This document shows, piece after piece, positions 27,079-36,856 of a stretch of 64,000 bases of DNA (its first letter is position 1; each line of letters opens with the position of its first letter). This stretch comes from Winogradskyella immobilis (GTDB lineage: Bacteria > Bacteroidota > Bacteroidia > Flavobacteriales > Flavobacteriaceae), in NCBI RefSeq assembly GCF_021887715.1, contig NZ_JAIQXX010000005.1, positions 62,001 through 126,000 of the forward strand. The letters run 5' to 3'. The notes under the pieces were generated by a model that had not been told where the DNA came from, did not search any database, and worked only from the letters and a program-made list of their open reading frames with translations. The position numbers and the translations under genes were made by a program.

Positions 27079-30000
27079 ATGAATTTAAAAACAAAATTTA
27101 TTTTAATTATTACTCTCTTTCTCGGAGTAGTTTCTTATGCGCAAGATAGTTACCTTATTAAAGGTACTGTTACGGCTGCATCAGACAAGATGCCTATATC
27201 AGGTGTTAATATCCTTATCGTTAGTACTACAAATGGAACGTCTACGGATATTGATGGGAAGTACCAAATTAATGTTAAGAAAGGAGATGTGCTTCAATTT
27301 TCATTCTTAGGTTTTAAGCCAAAGACAATAATCATTGATGCTCAAAAAACACTAGATGTAGCTTTAGAAGATGATGATAATCTTTTAGACGAAGTCGTTT
27401 TAATTGGTTATGGAACACAGAAAAAGAGCCTTTTAACAGGAGCAATTTCTAAAGTTAAGAATGAAAAGCTAGATCAAATTGCGGTATCTAGGATTGATGA
27501 GGCATTAATTGGTCAAGTATCTGGTGTAAATATTAGAAATTCAGAAGGAGAAGCTGGTGGAGCACCAACAATTAGGATTCGTGGTGCTGGTTCTATTACA
27601 TCTAATAATGGACCTTTAGTTGTTGTTGATGGGGCTGTTGTAGACTCCGATTTCTTAACAAATATAGATATGAATAATGTAGAGTCTTTTGAGGTATTAA
27701 AAGATGCGGCTTCAGCAGCTATATTTGGATCTAGAGGAGCAAATGGAGTTATTCAAATAACGACTAAAGTAGGGAAAGAAGGTAAAGCTAAATTCACATA
27801 TAATACATTTACAGGGTTTAAAGAAGGTAGAAAAAGTGATGATTATGATATCGATTTTGAAGGAGAATTACAACGTGAAATAGATATAACAGGTAGCCTT
27901 TCTCTAGGAAGCCAATTCAGACAGTTGATAAATGCAGAAAACAATTGGCAAGATATAATTATAGATGGTGGTGTAATTACAAGTCATAGTTTAGGTGTAA
28001 GTGGCGGAACAAAGAAAACAAAGTATAATGTTAACCTTAGTTATGTATCTGATGAAGGTGTGCTGCTAACTGATGATTTTGAAAGATATAGAGCGCAACT
28101 AAAAATTAGAACAGAGTTAACGGATAAACTTAAAATTGGTGCAAGTTTTTCACCATCTTACTCAAAAAGAAGAAGATTTAGCGCTACAGGGCTTTACGAT
28201 GTTATAAGACAACCATCATGGGTGCCAGCACGTTTAGATGAGTTTAATATTCAATTTGTAAATCGAGTTAGAGATGGAGGACGATTTGCAGATGTCCAAG
28301 TTGGGGATTATGCACTACAGAGAATGTTTGATGATTGGCAATTTCCTGATGGAGCTACAAGTATTTTTGATGAAAATGGCAATTTTCAAGGTGTACCAGC
28401 AACTAGTGCAACGGATATTAGTAATACAAGTAATACTAACCCTTTAGCAAAATTATTAGAAAGACAACGTTTTGAAAATAGATATAATTTTTATGGTAAC
28501 CTCTTTGCTGACTATAAAATATCTAATGATTTAAGTTTTAGAACTACATTTACGGCGACATATGAAAATAGAATAAACACTGATTTTCAAGGGATCAATG
28601 AATCAAGAAATGGAGCTGCTGCAGCCAACGCATCTTACGATACAAGAAGCCGTTGGGCTTTAATATCTGACAATGTTTTAAGTTATAATAAGACAATTGG
28701 CAAACACGATATAAGTGCAATTGCAGGTGCATCTTTTGAACGTAGATTCTTTGAAGAGTCTCAAATTGAAACGAGCGGGTTTACCTCAGATATAATTCCA
28801 AACGTTGGTGGTGGATCTATTATTAATGATGCAACAGCTTTTGATTATGAAAACTTTTTAAATGGGTTTTATACAAGAGTTATTTATGCTTATGATAATA
28901 AATATTTGTTCAATGCAAGTATTCGTACAGATGGAAGTTCTGTTTTTGGTAAAGATAGTAAGTATGGTATCTTTCCGGCAGTATCGGCAGGTTGGGTAAT
29001 ATCTAATGAACAATTTTTAGAAGAGACCGATTGGGTTAATCAATTAAAAGTAAGATTAAGTTATGGTCTAACAGGAACAAACAGTTTAAATTCTGGATCA
29101 TTTTTAACAGATAACTACCCGTCATTAGGTTTATTAGGGCCTAGTAGTGCTGTAATAGATGGTGGTATTACGCCAGGTTTTAATCCTCTTAATATTCCTA
29201 ATGAGTTATTACAATGGGAACGATCTATAGAGATTAATCCAGGTATAGATTTTGGGTTTTTAAACAATGCTATTTCAGGTTCATTAGATTATTACAAAAG
29301 AACAAGCGATGAGTTGTTATTAAACAATCCAATTGCAGGAAGTACAGGTTTAACTACTGCGCTTGTAAATCGTGGTGAAGTTGAAAATGAAGGATTTGAG
29401 CTAGAGTTAAGAACACGGATTCTAAGTACAGAAAAATTTAGATGGACTGCTTCATTAATAGGATCTTTTAATGATAATACTTTAACTGATTTCGGGGATT
29501 CTAATGGACAAATAGTTAATACAGGTGATGGTAGTAGATTAGTTGAATGGATAAATCAAGTAGGCCAACCAATCTCATCTTTTTACGGATATGTATTTGA
29601 TAGAGACATTCCATTTGAATTTTTAAATGATCCTTTTAGACAAGTAGGTAATAGAACACAGTTCGTTTATGCAAAAGATTTAAATGGAGATGGAATAATT
29701 GATGATGATGATAAGACCATTTTAGGTGATCCTTACCCAGATTTGGTTTGGAGTTTTGGTAACGAATTTAGATACGGAAATTTCGATCTTAGTTTCTTGT
29801 TTCAAGGAAGTCATGGAGCAAAAACCTATAATTTAGGTGACCAATATATTTTCGACTTCTTTAATAGTAATACTGTGGATTTCGATCGATCTGCCACACC
29901 AGATCAACAATTTTTGGTACCACGAATTTTTACAAGTCAATTGGTTCAAAATGCAGGGTACTTAGCTTTACGTACTATAAGTTTAGGATATAACTTCCCT

Positions 30001-30207
30001 GAAGATATAACTTCAAAACTAAAATTATCAAGTTTAAGACTATATGCAACAGGGCAAAACTTATTATTTGTTACTGCAAGCGATTACACAGGTTGGAATC
30101 CAGAACATATAAGAAATTTACCTCAAGGCCCATTAACTTTTGGTTACCAAAGAGGAGGAACTGCAATTCAACAAACCATATCACTTGGCCTTAATGCCCA
30201 ATTTTAA
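27079..30207 (+). CDS. SusC-like TonB-dependent receptor
   Basis: A 1042-aa outer-membrane importer, here predicted for alginate oligosaccharides. The signal peptide ends VVSYAQD. A carboxypeptidase-regulatory-like domain follows (IKGTVTAASDKMPISGVNIL to VALED), then a TonB-box-like segment (LDEVVLIGYGTQKK) and a plug with the SusC signatures IRIRGAGS, PLVVVDGAVV and VLKDAASAAIFGSRGANGVI. The rest is a 22-strand barrel ending in a Phe (LGLNAQF). It is the first gene of the second operon, paired with SusD 19 bp downstream. Confidence 0.95.
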   Translation: MNLKTKFILIITLFLGVVSYAQDSYLIKGTVTAASDKMPISGVNILIVSTTNGTSTDIDGKYQINVKKGDVLQFSFLGFKPKTIIIDAQKTLDVALEDDDNLLDEVVLIGYGTQKKSLLTGAISKVKNEKLDQIAVSRIDEALIGQVSGVNIRNSEGEAGGAPTIRIRGAGSITSNNGPLVVVDGAVVDSDFLTNIDMNNVESFEVLKDAASAAIFGSRGANGVIQITTKVGKEGKAKFTYNTFTGFKEGRKSDDYDIDFEGELQREIDITGSLSLGSQFRQLINAENNWQDIIIDGGVITSHSLGVSGGTKKTKYNVNLSYVSDEGVLLTDDFERYRAQLKIRTELTDKLKIGASFSPSYSKRRRFSATGLYDVIRQPSWVPARLDEFNIQFVNRVRDGGRFADVQVGDYALQRMFDDWQFPDGATSIFDENGNFQGVPATSATDISNTSNTNPLAKLLERQRFENRYNFYGNLFADYKISNDLSFRTTFTATYENRINTDFQGINESRNGAAAANASYDTRSRWALISDNVLSYNKTIGKHDISAIAGASFERRFFEESQIETSGFTSDIIPNVGGGSIINDATAFDYENFLNGFYTRVIYAYDNKYLFNASIRTDGSSVFGKDSKYGIFPAVSAGWVISNEQFLEETDWVNQLKVRLSYGLTGTNSLNSGSFLTDNYPSLGLLGPSSAVIDGGITPGFNPLNIPNELLQWERSIEINPGIDFGFLNNAISGSLDYYKRTSDELLLNNPIAGSTGLTTALVNRGEVENEGFELELRTRILSTEKFRWTASLIGSFNDNTLTDFGDSNGQIVNTGDGSRLVEWINQVGQPISSFYGYVFDRDIPFEFLNDPFRQVGNRTQFVYAKDLNGDGIIDDDDKTILGDPYPDLVWSFGNEFRYGNFDLSFLFQGSHGAKTYNLGDQYIFDFFNSNTVDFDRSATPDQQFLVPRIFTSQLVQNAGYLALRTISLGYNFPEDITSKLKLSSLRLYATGQNLLFVTASDYTGWNPEHIRNLPQGPLTFGYQRGGTAIQQTISLGLNAQF

Positions 30208-30226
30208 TACTTAAAAAACTACGATT

Positions 30227-31663
30227 ATGAAATTTAAAAAGATATATATAGTTCTATTTTCAATAGTTTTTCTTGGATCGTGTGATTTAGATCCAATACC
30301 AACTTCTGCTATTGTTGTCGATAATTTTTTCAACAATGATGATGAGATTCTAGCAGGAATAATAAACATCTATGATGGCTTACAAGGTAGTAATCCTCTT
30401 GAAGGAGATGGAGGTTTTAATAACCCACATTTGGCTATTCAAGTAGAATACCAAATGGGTGAAGTATTAAGTGATAATGCTAGGACCAAAAGTGGATCTC
30501 CTCAAGGTTTTGATTTTGAAACCTTTACTGTGCTACCGCAAACTGCAGCTGTAATTACATATTATAGAAGTATGTATAACATTATTTTTAGAGCTAACTT
30601 AGTTTTAGAAAATTTAGGAAATGCTTCTGAAAGTAATGTAAACAGATTTGAAGCAGAAGCACGTTTTTTAAGAGCTTATGCCTATTTTAATTTAGTGCGT
30701 TTTTATGGAGATGTCCCTTTAGTGGATAGAATTTTAAATACTGAAGAAGAAGAAGATAGGGTTATTGCGTTTACAAGAGTAAACGAAGATACCATCTATA
30801 ACTTTATCATTGATGATTTAGAATTTGCAGTTAATGGTGGATTAGATAATTCATCTAGATCAAGAGCTTCTTTAGCTGCTGTGCAAACTATATTAGCTAA
30901 AGTGTACTTAACTTTAGGTCAGTATGGTCAAGCTCAAGGACTTTTAGAAAGTGTAATAGCAAGTGGTGATTATAGTTTAGAGCCTAATTTCTTTGATGTT
31001 TTCTATACAGAAGCTAATAATGAAACAATTTTCTCTATAGGTTTTGATGATACACTAGTAAATGATAGCCAAGGCTTTTCAGCTGAATTTTTAGATGCTG
31101 TAGGTCGTGGTACAGGATCAAATTATGCTACTGCAGAACTTGTTGAAGCTCTTGAAAATAATGGTGGTGACAGAACACAATTTACAATTAGAGAAGATCC
31201 AGGAAACCCAGGTCTTTTTCAAACAGTGAAATTTTTACCAATACCAGATCCTAATGTAGGAACCTTTACTGTGCCATCAAATCCAAGAATTGCAGGAAAT
31301 GATTGGATAGTAACACGTTATGCAGATGTATTGCTATTGCATGCAGAAGCTATTTTAGCAGGAGCTGACCAAACGACGTCATCAGCTGCGTTAGAATCCT
31401 TTAATGCAGTTAGAGTGAGAGCAGGTCTAGATCCACAAACGGTAATTACCAGACAATTAATTATGGATGAAAGACGTGTAGAATTAGCATTTGAAAATCA
31501 CCGTTTCTTAGATTTAAAGCGATTTGGTGTTGCTCAAGAAGTTTTAGCAGCGTTTTCGGCGGCAAATAGCCATGATTTTCAAGCCTTTGAATTATTGTTG
31601 CCTATTCCTGGTCCAGAAATTGCTATAAGTCAAGGTGTATTAACTCAAAATCCAGGATATTAA
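30227..31663 (+). CDS. SusD-like surface glycan-binding lipoprotein
   Basis: A 478-aa RagB/SusD family protein. The lipoprotein signal ends FLGSCDLDPIP, with acidic residues after the Cys as in surface-exported lipoproteins. TPR-like helices include FEAEARFLRAYAYFNLVRFYGDVPLVD, and the C-terminus has MDERRVELAFENHRFLDLKRFG and LLPIPGPEI, all typical of the family. It caps the SusC barrel and captures oligosaccharide. Ligand assignment to alginate comes from the neighbouring lyases. Confidence 0.95.
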   Translation: MKFKKIYIVLFSIVFLGSCDLDPIPTSAIVVDNFFNNDDEILAGIINIYDGLQGSNPLEGDGGFNNPHLAIQVEYQMGEVLSDNARTKSGSPQGFDFETFTVLPQTAAVITYYRSMYNIIFRANLVLENLGNASESNVNRFEAEARFLRAYAYFNLVRFYGDVPLVDRILNTEEEEDRVIAFTRVNEDTIYNFIIDDLEFAVNGGLDNSSRSRASLAAVQTILAKVYLTLGQYGQAQGLLESVIASGDYSLEPNFFDVFYTEANNETIFSIGFDDTLVNDSQGFSAEFLDAVGRGTGSNYATAELVEALENNGGDRTQFTIREDPGNPGLFQTVKFLPIPDPNVGTFTVPSNPRIAGNDWIVTRYADVLLLHAEAILAGADQTTSSAALESFNAVRVRAGLDPQTVITRQLIMDERRVELAFENHRFLDLKRFGVAQEVLAAFSAANSHDFQAFELLLPIPGPEIAISQGVLTQNPGY

Positions 31664-31680
31664 AATTAAAATATAATATT

Positions 31681-32967
31681 ATGAATACAATAAACTTCAA
31701 TAAAAATACCTTTAAACTAAATTTTATACTGTTATTGGTTTTTAGTTTTGTGTTTTTCTCATGTGAATTTATAGATGATCTTCCAGAAGAAGGTTCTATA
31801 GCGGATGAGACGCCACCCGCTTCATTCTTTACCTTTGAAGCAGGTACTGGAGTCAATGACTTTACTCGAGTAGTGTTTGCAAACCAATCTGATAATGCAA
31901 TTGTTTTTAACTGGGATTTTGGAGATGGAAACACATCAAATGATGTAGATCCAACGAATATATTTCCTAGCCAAGGAACATATGTAGTATCATTAACGGC
32001 TTCAGATTCATTGAATCAAACATCTGTTCATACTGAAACTATAGAAATTATTCAGCCACCTGCTTCTGCAGATTTTAATTTTACAACAGCTGGTCTAATT
32101 GTTGAATTTACTGATAATTCTGTTTTTGCTGAATCACATAGTTGGGATTTTGGAGATGGTAATACCTCGACAGATACTAATCCTACGCATACATATGCGG
32201 TTCCAGGAGCATACAATGTTACTTTAGTAATTACAGATTCTAATGGAGTTACAGCAGATATAGTTAAAGAGGTAAATGTTGGTGTTGTAGCAACATTTGA
32301 TGCTGTTATTCAAAATGGAGATATGGAAAGCTATCCTACCTCAGAAATGAATAATAATGATTTAGTAGATGCATGGACTATAGATCCAGATAACTCTTTT
32401 AATGATAGCTCTTCTTCTACATTTAATTTTTGGAGAAACGATCCTTTAGAGTCTTGGGTTTCTAACCCTGTTAATAACGGTGGTTCAGGAACCACAGATA
32501 AAGCAAGTTCTTCAGGTACAGATGCTCAAAGTGCTGGTGGTACATCAGGAAGATCATTGAAATTTGATAGTTCTGGAGAAAGAGCTTATCAACCTTTTGA
32601 AATAGAAACAAATGTTGGTTATGAGATTTCTGCTTTTATAAAATCTGAAACCACACCTGAAGGTGTTGTTGAAGGTACATTCTATGTGTTATCCGGACAG
32701 CCTACTAGTGATGATGATTTAATGTCTTTAGCTCTAGCTAGTCATGAAGTAATTGCTGGGCCAGAAGTAGATACATGGCAACAAGTAACATTTAATTTTA
32801 ATGCGAGTTCATCATTTGCTTTTCCTCAGAGTAGAGTAGATGAAAGTACAGAAGATATTTTAGATTCTGTTGTACAGCGTTTTGTAATACTTTATTTTGT
32901 TCCTACAAACACTGTTACAGGTTCTAATGAAGTATTTCTTACGGATATTGAAATAACAACGCTTTAA
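31681..32967 (+). CDS. PKD-domain surface lipoprotein, candidate alginate-binding protein
   Basis: A 428-aa lipoprotein (lipobox FVFFSCEF, Cys28, then acidic residues). Two PKD repeats are visible at about 47-124 and 128-200, each with the NWDFGDGNTS or SWDFGDGNTS core. The remaining part (about 205-428) is beta-rich, with WRNDPLESWVSNP and GRSLKFDSSGERAYQPFEI resembling carbohydrate-binding jelly rolls, but I cannot name its family. Its place right after SusD is where surface glycan-binding proteins usually lie. No catalytic motif is seen. Confidence 0.85.
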   Translation: MNTINFNKNTFKLNFILLLVFSFVFFSCEFIDDLPEEGSIADETPPASFFTFEAGTGVNDFTRVVFANQSDNAIVFNWDFGDGNTSNDVDPTNIFPSQGTYVVSLTASDSLNQTSVHTETIEIIQPPASADFNFTTAGLIVEFTDNSVFAESHSWDFGDGNTSTDTNPTHTYAVPGAYNVTLVITDSNGVTADIVKEVNVGVVATFDAVIQNGDMESYPTSEMNNNDLVDAWTIDPDNSFNDSSSSTFNFWRNDPLESWVSNPVNNGGSGTTDKASSSGTDAQSAGGTSGRSLKFDSSGERAYQPFEIETNVGYEISAFIKSETTPEGVVEGTFYVLSGQPTSDDDLMSLALASHEVIAGPEVDTWQQVTFNFNASSSFAFPQSRVDESTEDILDSVVQRFVILYFVPTNTVTGSNEVFLTDIEITTL

Positions 32968-33010
32968 TATAGATTAATACCGAATCTTAAGCATAAAATA
33001 AATATTATAA

Positions 33011-33934
33011 ATGATGCGATATCAGAAAAAAACACTTTTACTTTTAATTACTTTTGTTTTTTCGATCTATATTAATGCTCAAGACAAGCAATCCGATAAT
33101 GCATCGCAAGTATCTGAATTAAAGAAGAAAGATAAGAAATCAAAAAAGCGTAAAAAGAAGGTTAAACTACCAAATATAGATTTAAGCCACTGGAAAGTTA
33201 CACTTCCCGTAAATAATGATAAAGGGAGACCTTATGAAATATCTCCGCCAGAGATTAAAGATTTTGCTTTAGATGAAGTCGCAAAACCTTATATGTACAT
33301 TGACTCTACAAGAGGAGCTATTGTGTTTCATGCTTTACCTACAGAATCTAAAACTAGAAACACCAAGTTTACCAGATCCGAGTTGAGAGAACAAATGGTT
33401 CCTGGTGAGAATAATGTTAATTGGACATTTAAAGATGGCGGATATATGAAAGGAAAACTTGCTATCGATGAGGTTACAAAAGATTCAGAAGGTAAATATC
33501 ATAGAGTCATTATTATGCAAATACATGGTAGATTAACTAATGAACAACGTGATTTAATTGGTGAAGATGATAATAATGCACCACCTATATTAAAAATCTA
33601 TTGGGATAAAGGTAAGGTTAGAGTTAAAACTAAAGTCTTAAAAGATTTAAATGCTTCTGATACAGAAATACTTCATGAAGACGCATGGGGAAATGATGTA
33701 GGTTTTAATTTTGAAGAAGAAGTAGGCTTTAGAAAATTTACTCTAGAAGTAAAAGTAAGTGAAGGTAAAATGGTTATAATTTTAAATAAAAATGAATACA
33801 AAGTTTACGACAGTATTCATATTAAAAAATGGGGCGTTTTTGAAAATTATTTTAAAGCAGGTAACTATTTTCAAACTAGAGATGAAGGTGCATATGCAAA
33901 AGTTAGGTATTATGAATTGGAAGTTAGTCATTAA
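33011..33934 (+). CDS. PL7 family alginate lyase, secreted
   Basis: A 307-aa PL7 lyase, shorter than the one at 23070. It has a cleavable signal ending YINAQD with no Cys, so it is soluble, periplasmic or exported, not a lipoprotein. A Lys-rich linker (about 39-52) precedes the jelly roll, which starts LSHWKVTLPV. Catalytic motifs are RSELREQ (122-128), QIHG (170-173) and YFKAGNYFQ (280-288). The start could also be the second ATG at 33014. It is part of the susC operon. Confidence 0.92.
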   Translation: MMRYQKKTLLLLITFVFSIYINAQDKQSDNASQVSELKKKDKKSKKRKKKVKLPNIDLSHWKVTLPVNNDKGRPYEISPPEIKDFALDEVAKPYMYIDSTRGAIVFHALPTESKTRNTKFTRSELREQMVPGENNVNWTFKDGGYMKGKLAIDEVTKDSEGKYHRVIIMQIHGRLTNEQRDLIGEDDNNAPPILKIYWDKGKVRVKTKVLKDLNASDTEILHEDAWGNDVGFNFEEEVGFRKFTLEVKVSEGKMVIILNKNEYKVYDSIHIKKWGVFENYFKAGNYFQTRDEGAYAKVRYYELEVSH

Positions 33935-34002
33935 TTGTATAGCATTTTAAATGCTTAATTTAGTATATAATAACCTTAAGTAGAATTATAATAAACTCGT
34001 TT

Positions 34003-34710
34003 ATGAAATTAGATACAATAATAAAGAATGATAGAATAACAATTCAAAAGCAGATCATTTCTAATATTAGAGATTTAATTAATTATAAAAATCTAGAACC
34101 TGGAGACAAATTACCTTCAGAACGCATGCTTTCAGATAAGTTTGAAGTATCTCGAAGTAATGTTAGAGATGCAATACAAAAATTAGAATTTTATGGCTTA
34201 TTAAAGTCTATACCACAAAGTGGAACTTTTGTAGCTAACATAGGCATAATAGCTTTAAATGGTTTAATAGAAGATATTTTAAGTCTAGAAGAACCAGATT
34301 TTAAATCACTAGTAGAAACTAGAATTTTATTAGAATTAAAAACGGTAAGATTAGCAGCATTAAGAAGAACTGAAGAGGATTTGCAACAAATGAAATCTGC
34401 ATTAGACGCATATAGTACTAAAGTACGTAATGGGGAAGACGCAGTGCAAGAAGATTTATTATTTCATTTAGCTATTGCAAAAGCATGTGGTAATAATTCC
34501 ATGAATGAGTTTATGCTTATTATAATTCCCGAAATCATAACTAATTTCACTAAATATCATGTCTGCGATAATGATTTGCCGCAAAAGGCAATCGATGAAC
34601 ATAAATCTATATACGAGGCGATTAAAGCACAAGACCCAAAATTAGCTAAACAAAAAATGAAAGATCATTTTGCTGTTTTATATCAGTATTGTTATAACAT
34701 TAAAACTTAA
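34003..34710 (+). CDS. GntR family, FadR-subfamily transcriptional regulator
   Basis: A 235-aa regulator. The winged helix spans about residues 12-78 (GDKLPSERMLSDKFEVSRSNVRDAIQKLE, then LKSIPQSGTFVA). An FCD helical effector domain spans about 100-228, with His residues in LLFHLAIA and DEHKSIYEAI likely in its metal/ligand site. FadR-type proteins bind TGGT-Nx-ACCA palindromes; the tandem TGGTAAACCA sites at 19328 and 26855 fit. The gene lies inside the second of those operons, implying feedback on its own synthesis. The inducer is probably an alginate breakdown intermediate such as DEH, KDG or KDPG; this is inference. Confidence 0.92.
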   Translation: MKLDTIIKNDRITIQKQIISNIRDLINYKNLEPGDKLPSERMLSDKFEVSRSNVRDAIQKLEFYGLLKSIPQSGTFVANIGIIALNGLIEDILSLEEPDFKSLVETRILLELKTVRLAALRRTEEDLQQMKSALDAYSTKVRNGEDAVQEDLLFHLAIAKACGNNSMNEFMLIIIPEIITNFTKYHVCDNDLPQKAIDEHKSIYEAIKAQDPKLAKQKMKDHFAVLYQYCYNIKT

Positions 34711-34745
34711 TAGTAATTCCTAGATAATAACGGATATAAAACATT

Positions 34746-36044
34746 ATGAAGATAAAAGGACTTAGATGGTGGGTAGTAGGTTTAGTAGCCCTAGCAGCTG
34801 TTATAAATTATATTGATAGACAAGCTTTTGGAGCATTATGGCCAGATATAGCTAAAGATTTATTTCCAGACATGGATTCGGATGATACGAAAGCTATCTA
34901 TGGTACAATATCAGCTGTATTTATATTGTCTTACGCTGCCGGTCAAACAATATTTGGAAAGATATTTGACTGGATAGGTACTCGCATAGGGTTTGCTTTA
35001 TCAATAGGGATTTGGTCAATAGCTACAATGCTTCATGCGTTTGCGAAAGGCATGTTGAGTTTTTCTGTTTTTAGATCGATTTTAGGAATTGCAGAAGCGG
35101 GTAATTGGCCAGGCGCTGCAAAAGCCAACGCAGAATGGTTTCCTACTAAAGAAAGAGCTTTAGCCCAAGGCATATTCAATTCTGGAGCAGCTGTTGGAGG
35201 AATTGTTGCATATCCAATAATAGGACTTCTTTCTGTCTATTTATCATGGAAAGCAATATTTGTTTGTGTAGGTCTAATAGGCTTTTTATGGTTATTACCA
35301 TGGTTGTATCTTGTAAAATCACCACCAAAAAAGCATCCTTGGTTATCAGAAGATGAGAAAAAATATATCCTATCTGGGCAACAAAATCAAAATATTGAAG
35401 AAGATGAGGATCATGAAGAAGGATATAATCCTAGTACAGCTAAACTTCTTAGTCATAAAGAAAGTTGGGGAGTCATAATTGCTTCAGCAGCAATAGATCC
35501 TATTTGGTGGTTATTTATAGTATGGATTCCTATATATCTTAATGAAGTTTTTGGTCTCGATGTAAAAGAAATTGCATTTTCTGCATGGGTACCTTATGTA
35601 GGGGCAATGTTAGGTGCTTGGTTCGGTGGACTTTTAGCTCAAAATAGATTAGGTAAAGGATGGACTGTTAATAAAACAAGAAAAATGGTAATTACATTGG
35701 GTTGTTTAATTATGATTCCTTGTTTTTTCCTGTTAAAAGCACCAGGATCAGCGACCAATGCAGTTATTATAATGGCTGTATTATTATTTGGGTTTCAAAC
35801 AGCAATTGGTAATGTACAAACACTACCTAGTGATATGTTCAGTGGTAAAATAGTAGGTACCTTATCTGGCTTTGCCGGAACAGCAGCAAAATTAGGTGCA
35901 TTTGGACTAACGGCTTTAATTCCAATATTAACAGCAGGTAAAAACTATATACCAGCATTTATAGTAGGTGGAGCTTTAGCTGTTATAGCACTATTAGCTG
36001 TTTGGTTATTATGCCCTAAAATAGAACCCTTAAAAGAAAAATAA
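34746..36044 (+). CDS. MFS transporter, hexuronate/DEH-type
   Basis: A 432-aa major facilitator with about 12 transmembrane helices, resembling the ExuT/anion:cation symporter group: INYIDRQAFGALWPDIAKDL at the N-terminus, AEAGNWPGAAKANAEWFPTKERALAQGIFNSGAAVG in the middle. Near residue 215 a charged cytoplasmic loop (EEDEDHEEGYNP) joins the two halves. In alginate loci such a transporter carries the unsaturated monouronate or DEH across the inner membrane. The substrate is inferred from context. Confidence 0.9.
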   Translation: MKIKGLRWWVVGLVALAAVINYIDRQAFGALWPDIAKDLFPDMDSDDTKAIYGTISAVFILSYAAGQTIFGKIFDWIGTRIGFALSIGIWSIATMLHAFAKGMLSFSVFRSILGIAEAGNWPGAAKANAEWFPTKERALAQGIFNSGAAVGGIVAYPIIGLLSVYLSWKAIFVCVGLIGFLWLLPWLYLVKSPPKKHPWLSEDEKKYILSGQQNQNIEEDEDHEEGYNPSTAKLLSHKESWGVIIASAAIDPIWWLFIVWIPIYLNEVFGLDVKEIAFSAWVPYVGAMLGAWFGGLLAQNRLGKGWTVNKTRKMVITLGCLIMIPCFFLLKAPGSATNAVIIMAVLLFGFQTAIGNVQTLPSDMFSGKIVGTLSGFAGTAAKLGAFGLTALIPILTAGKNYIPAFIVGGALAVIALLAVWLLCPKIEPLKEK

Positions 36045-36079
36045 ACCAATCTATAATTTATAATAATATATTGAAAAGT

Positions 36080-36841
36080 ATGAATTCAAACAAAAAAATA
36101 GCAATAATAACGGGAGCGACAGGTGGCATAGGTTTCTCTGTAGCAGAACGATTAGGTAAAGATGGATATACCGTGATTATTAATGGAATTGATAACGAAG
36201 CAGGTGCTAAAAGAGTTAAAGAATTAAGCTCGGCAGGGATTACAGCCGAATATTATGGTTTTGACGTAACTAAAGAAGCACTTGTAGATCAAAACATTAA
36301 AGCTATTGGTGAAAAATATGGTAGAATTGATGTTTTAGTGAATAATGCAGGTGGTCTTGGCGGTAGATCTCGATTTGAAGAAATGACTACTGAGTTCTAT
36401 AGAAATGTTATGGCGCTAAATTTAGATTCAGTATTTTTTGCTTCAAGAGCTGCTATTCCATATTTAAAGAAAGGAGAACATCCGTCAATAATTAATTACA
36501 CATCAAATGCAGGATGGACAGCAGGTGGACCAGGAGCAGGAATTTATGGCACATCAAAAGCTGGTGTTCATGCAATAACAAGAGCTTTAGCTAAAGACTT
36601 AGCTGAATATGGAATACGAGCAAACGCTGTATCTCCAGGTACAATTGATACTGATTTTCATAAGCAAATTAAATCAACTAAACCAGAGGTTTTTGCTTCT
36701 TGGGCAAATAATATTATGTTAGGAAGATTAGGTCAGCCTGAAGATGTTGCAAGTGTAGTTTCTTTTTTAGCAAGTAAAGATGCTTCTTTTATAACAGCGG
36801 AAACTATTCAAATTGGTGGAGGACAAGCTTTAGGTATTTAA
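36080..36841 (+). CDS. SDR oxidoreductase, probable DEH reductase
   Basis: Short-chain dehydrogenase of about 253 aa. It has a TGATGGIG cofactor motif (11-18), NNAG (88-91), and the catalytic Tyr156 and Lys160 in YGTSKAG. The family role in alginate loci is reduction of 4-deoxy-L-erythro-5-hexoseulose uronate (DEH) to 2-keto-3-deoxygluconate; assignment rests on neighbours. Cofactor preference cannot be stated firmly. I chose ATG 36080 over the in-frame TTG at 36071 because homologues begin close to the Rossmann strand. Confidence 0.88.
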   Translation: MNSNKKIAIITGATGGIGFSVAERLGKDGYTVIINGIDNEAGAKRVKELSSAGITAEYYGFDVTKEALVDQNIKAIGEKYGRIDVLVNNAGGLGGRSRFEEMTTEFYRNVMALNLDSVFFASRAAIPYLKKGEHPSIINYTSNAGWTAGGPGAGIYGTSKAGVHAITRALAKDLAEYGIRANAVSPGTIDTDFHKQIKSTKPEVFASWANNIMLGRLGQPEDVASVVSFLASKDASFITAETIQIGGGQALGI

Positions 36842-36856
36842 TTGTAAAATAATACA

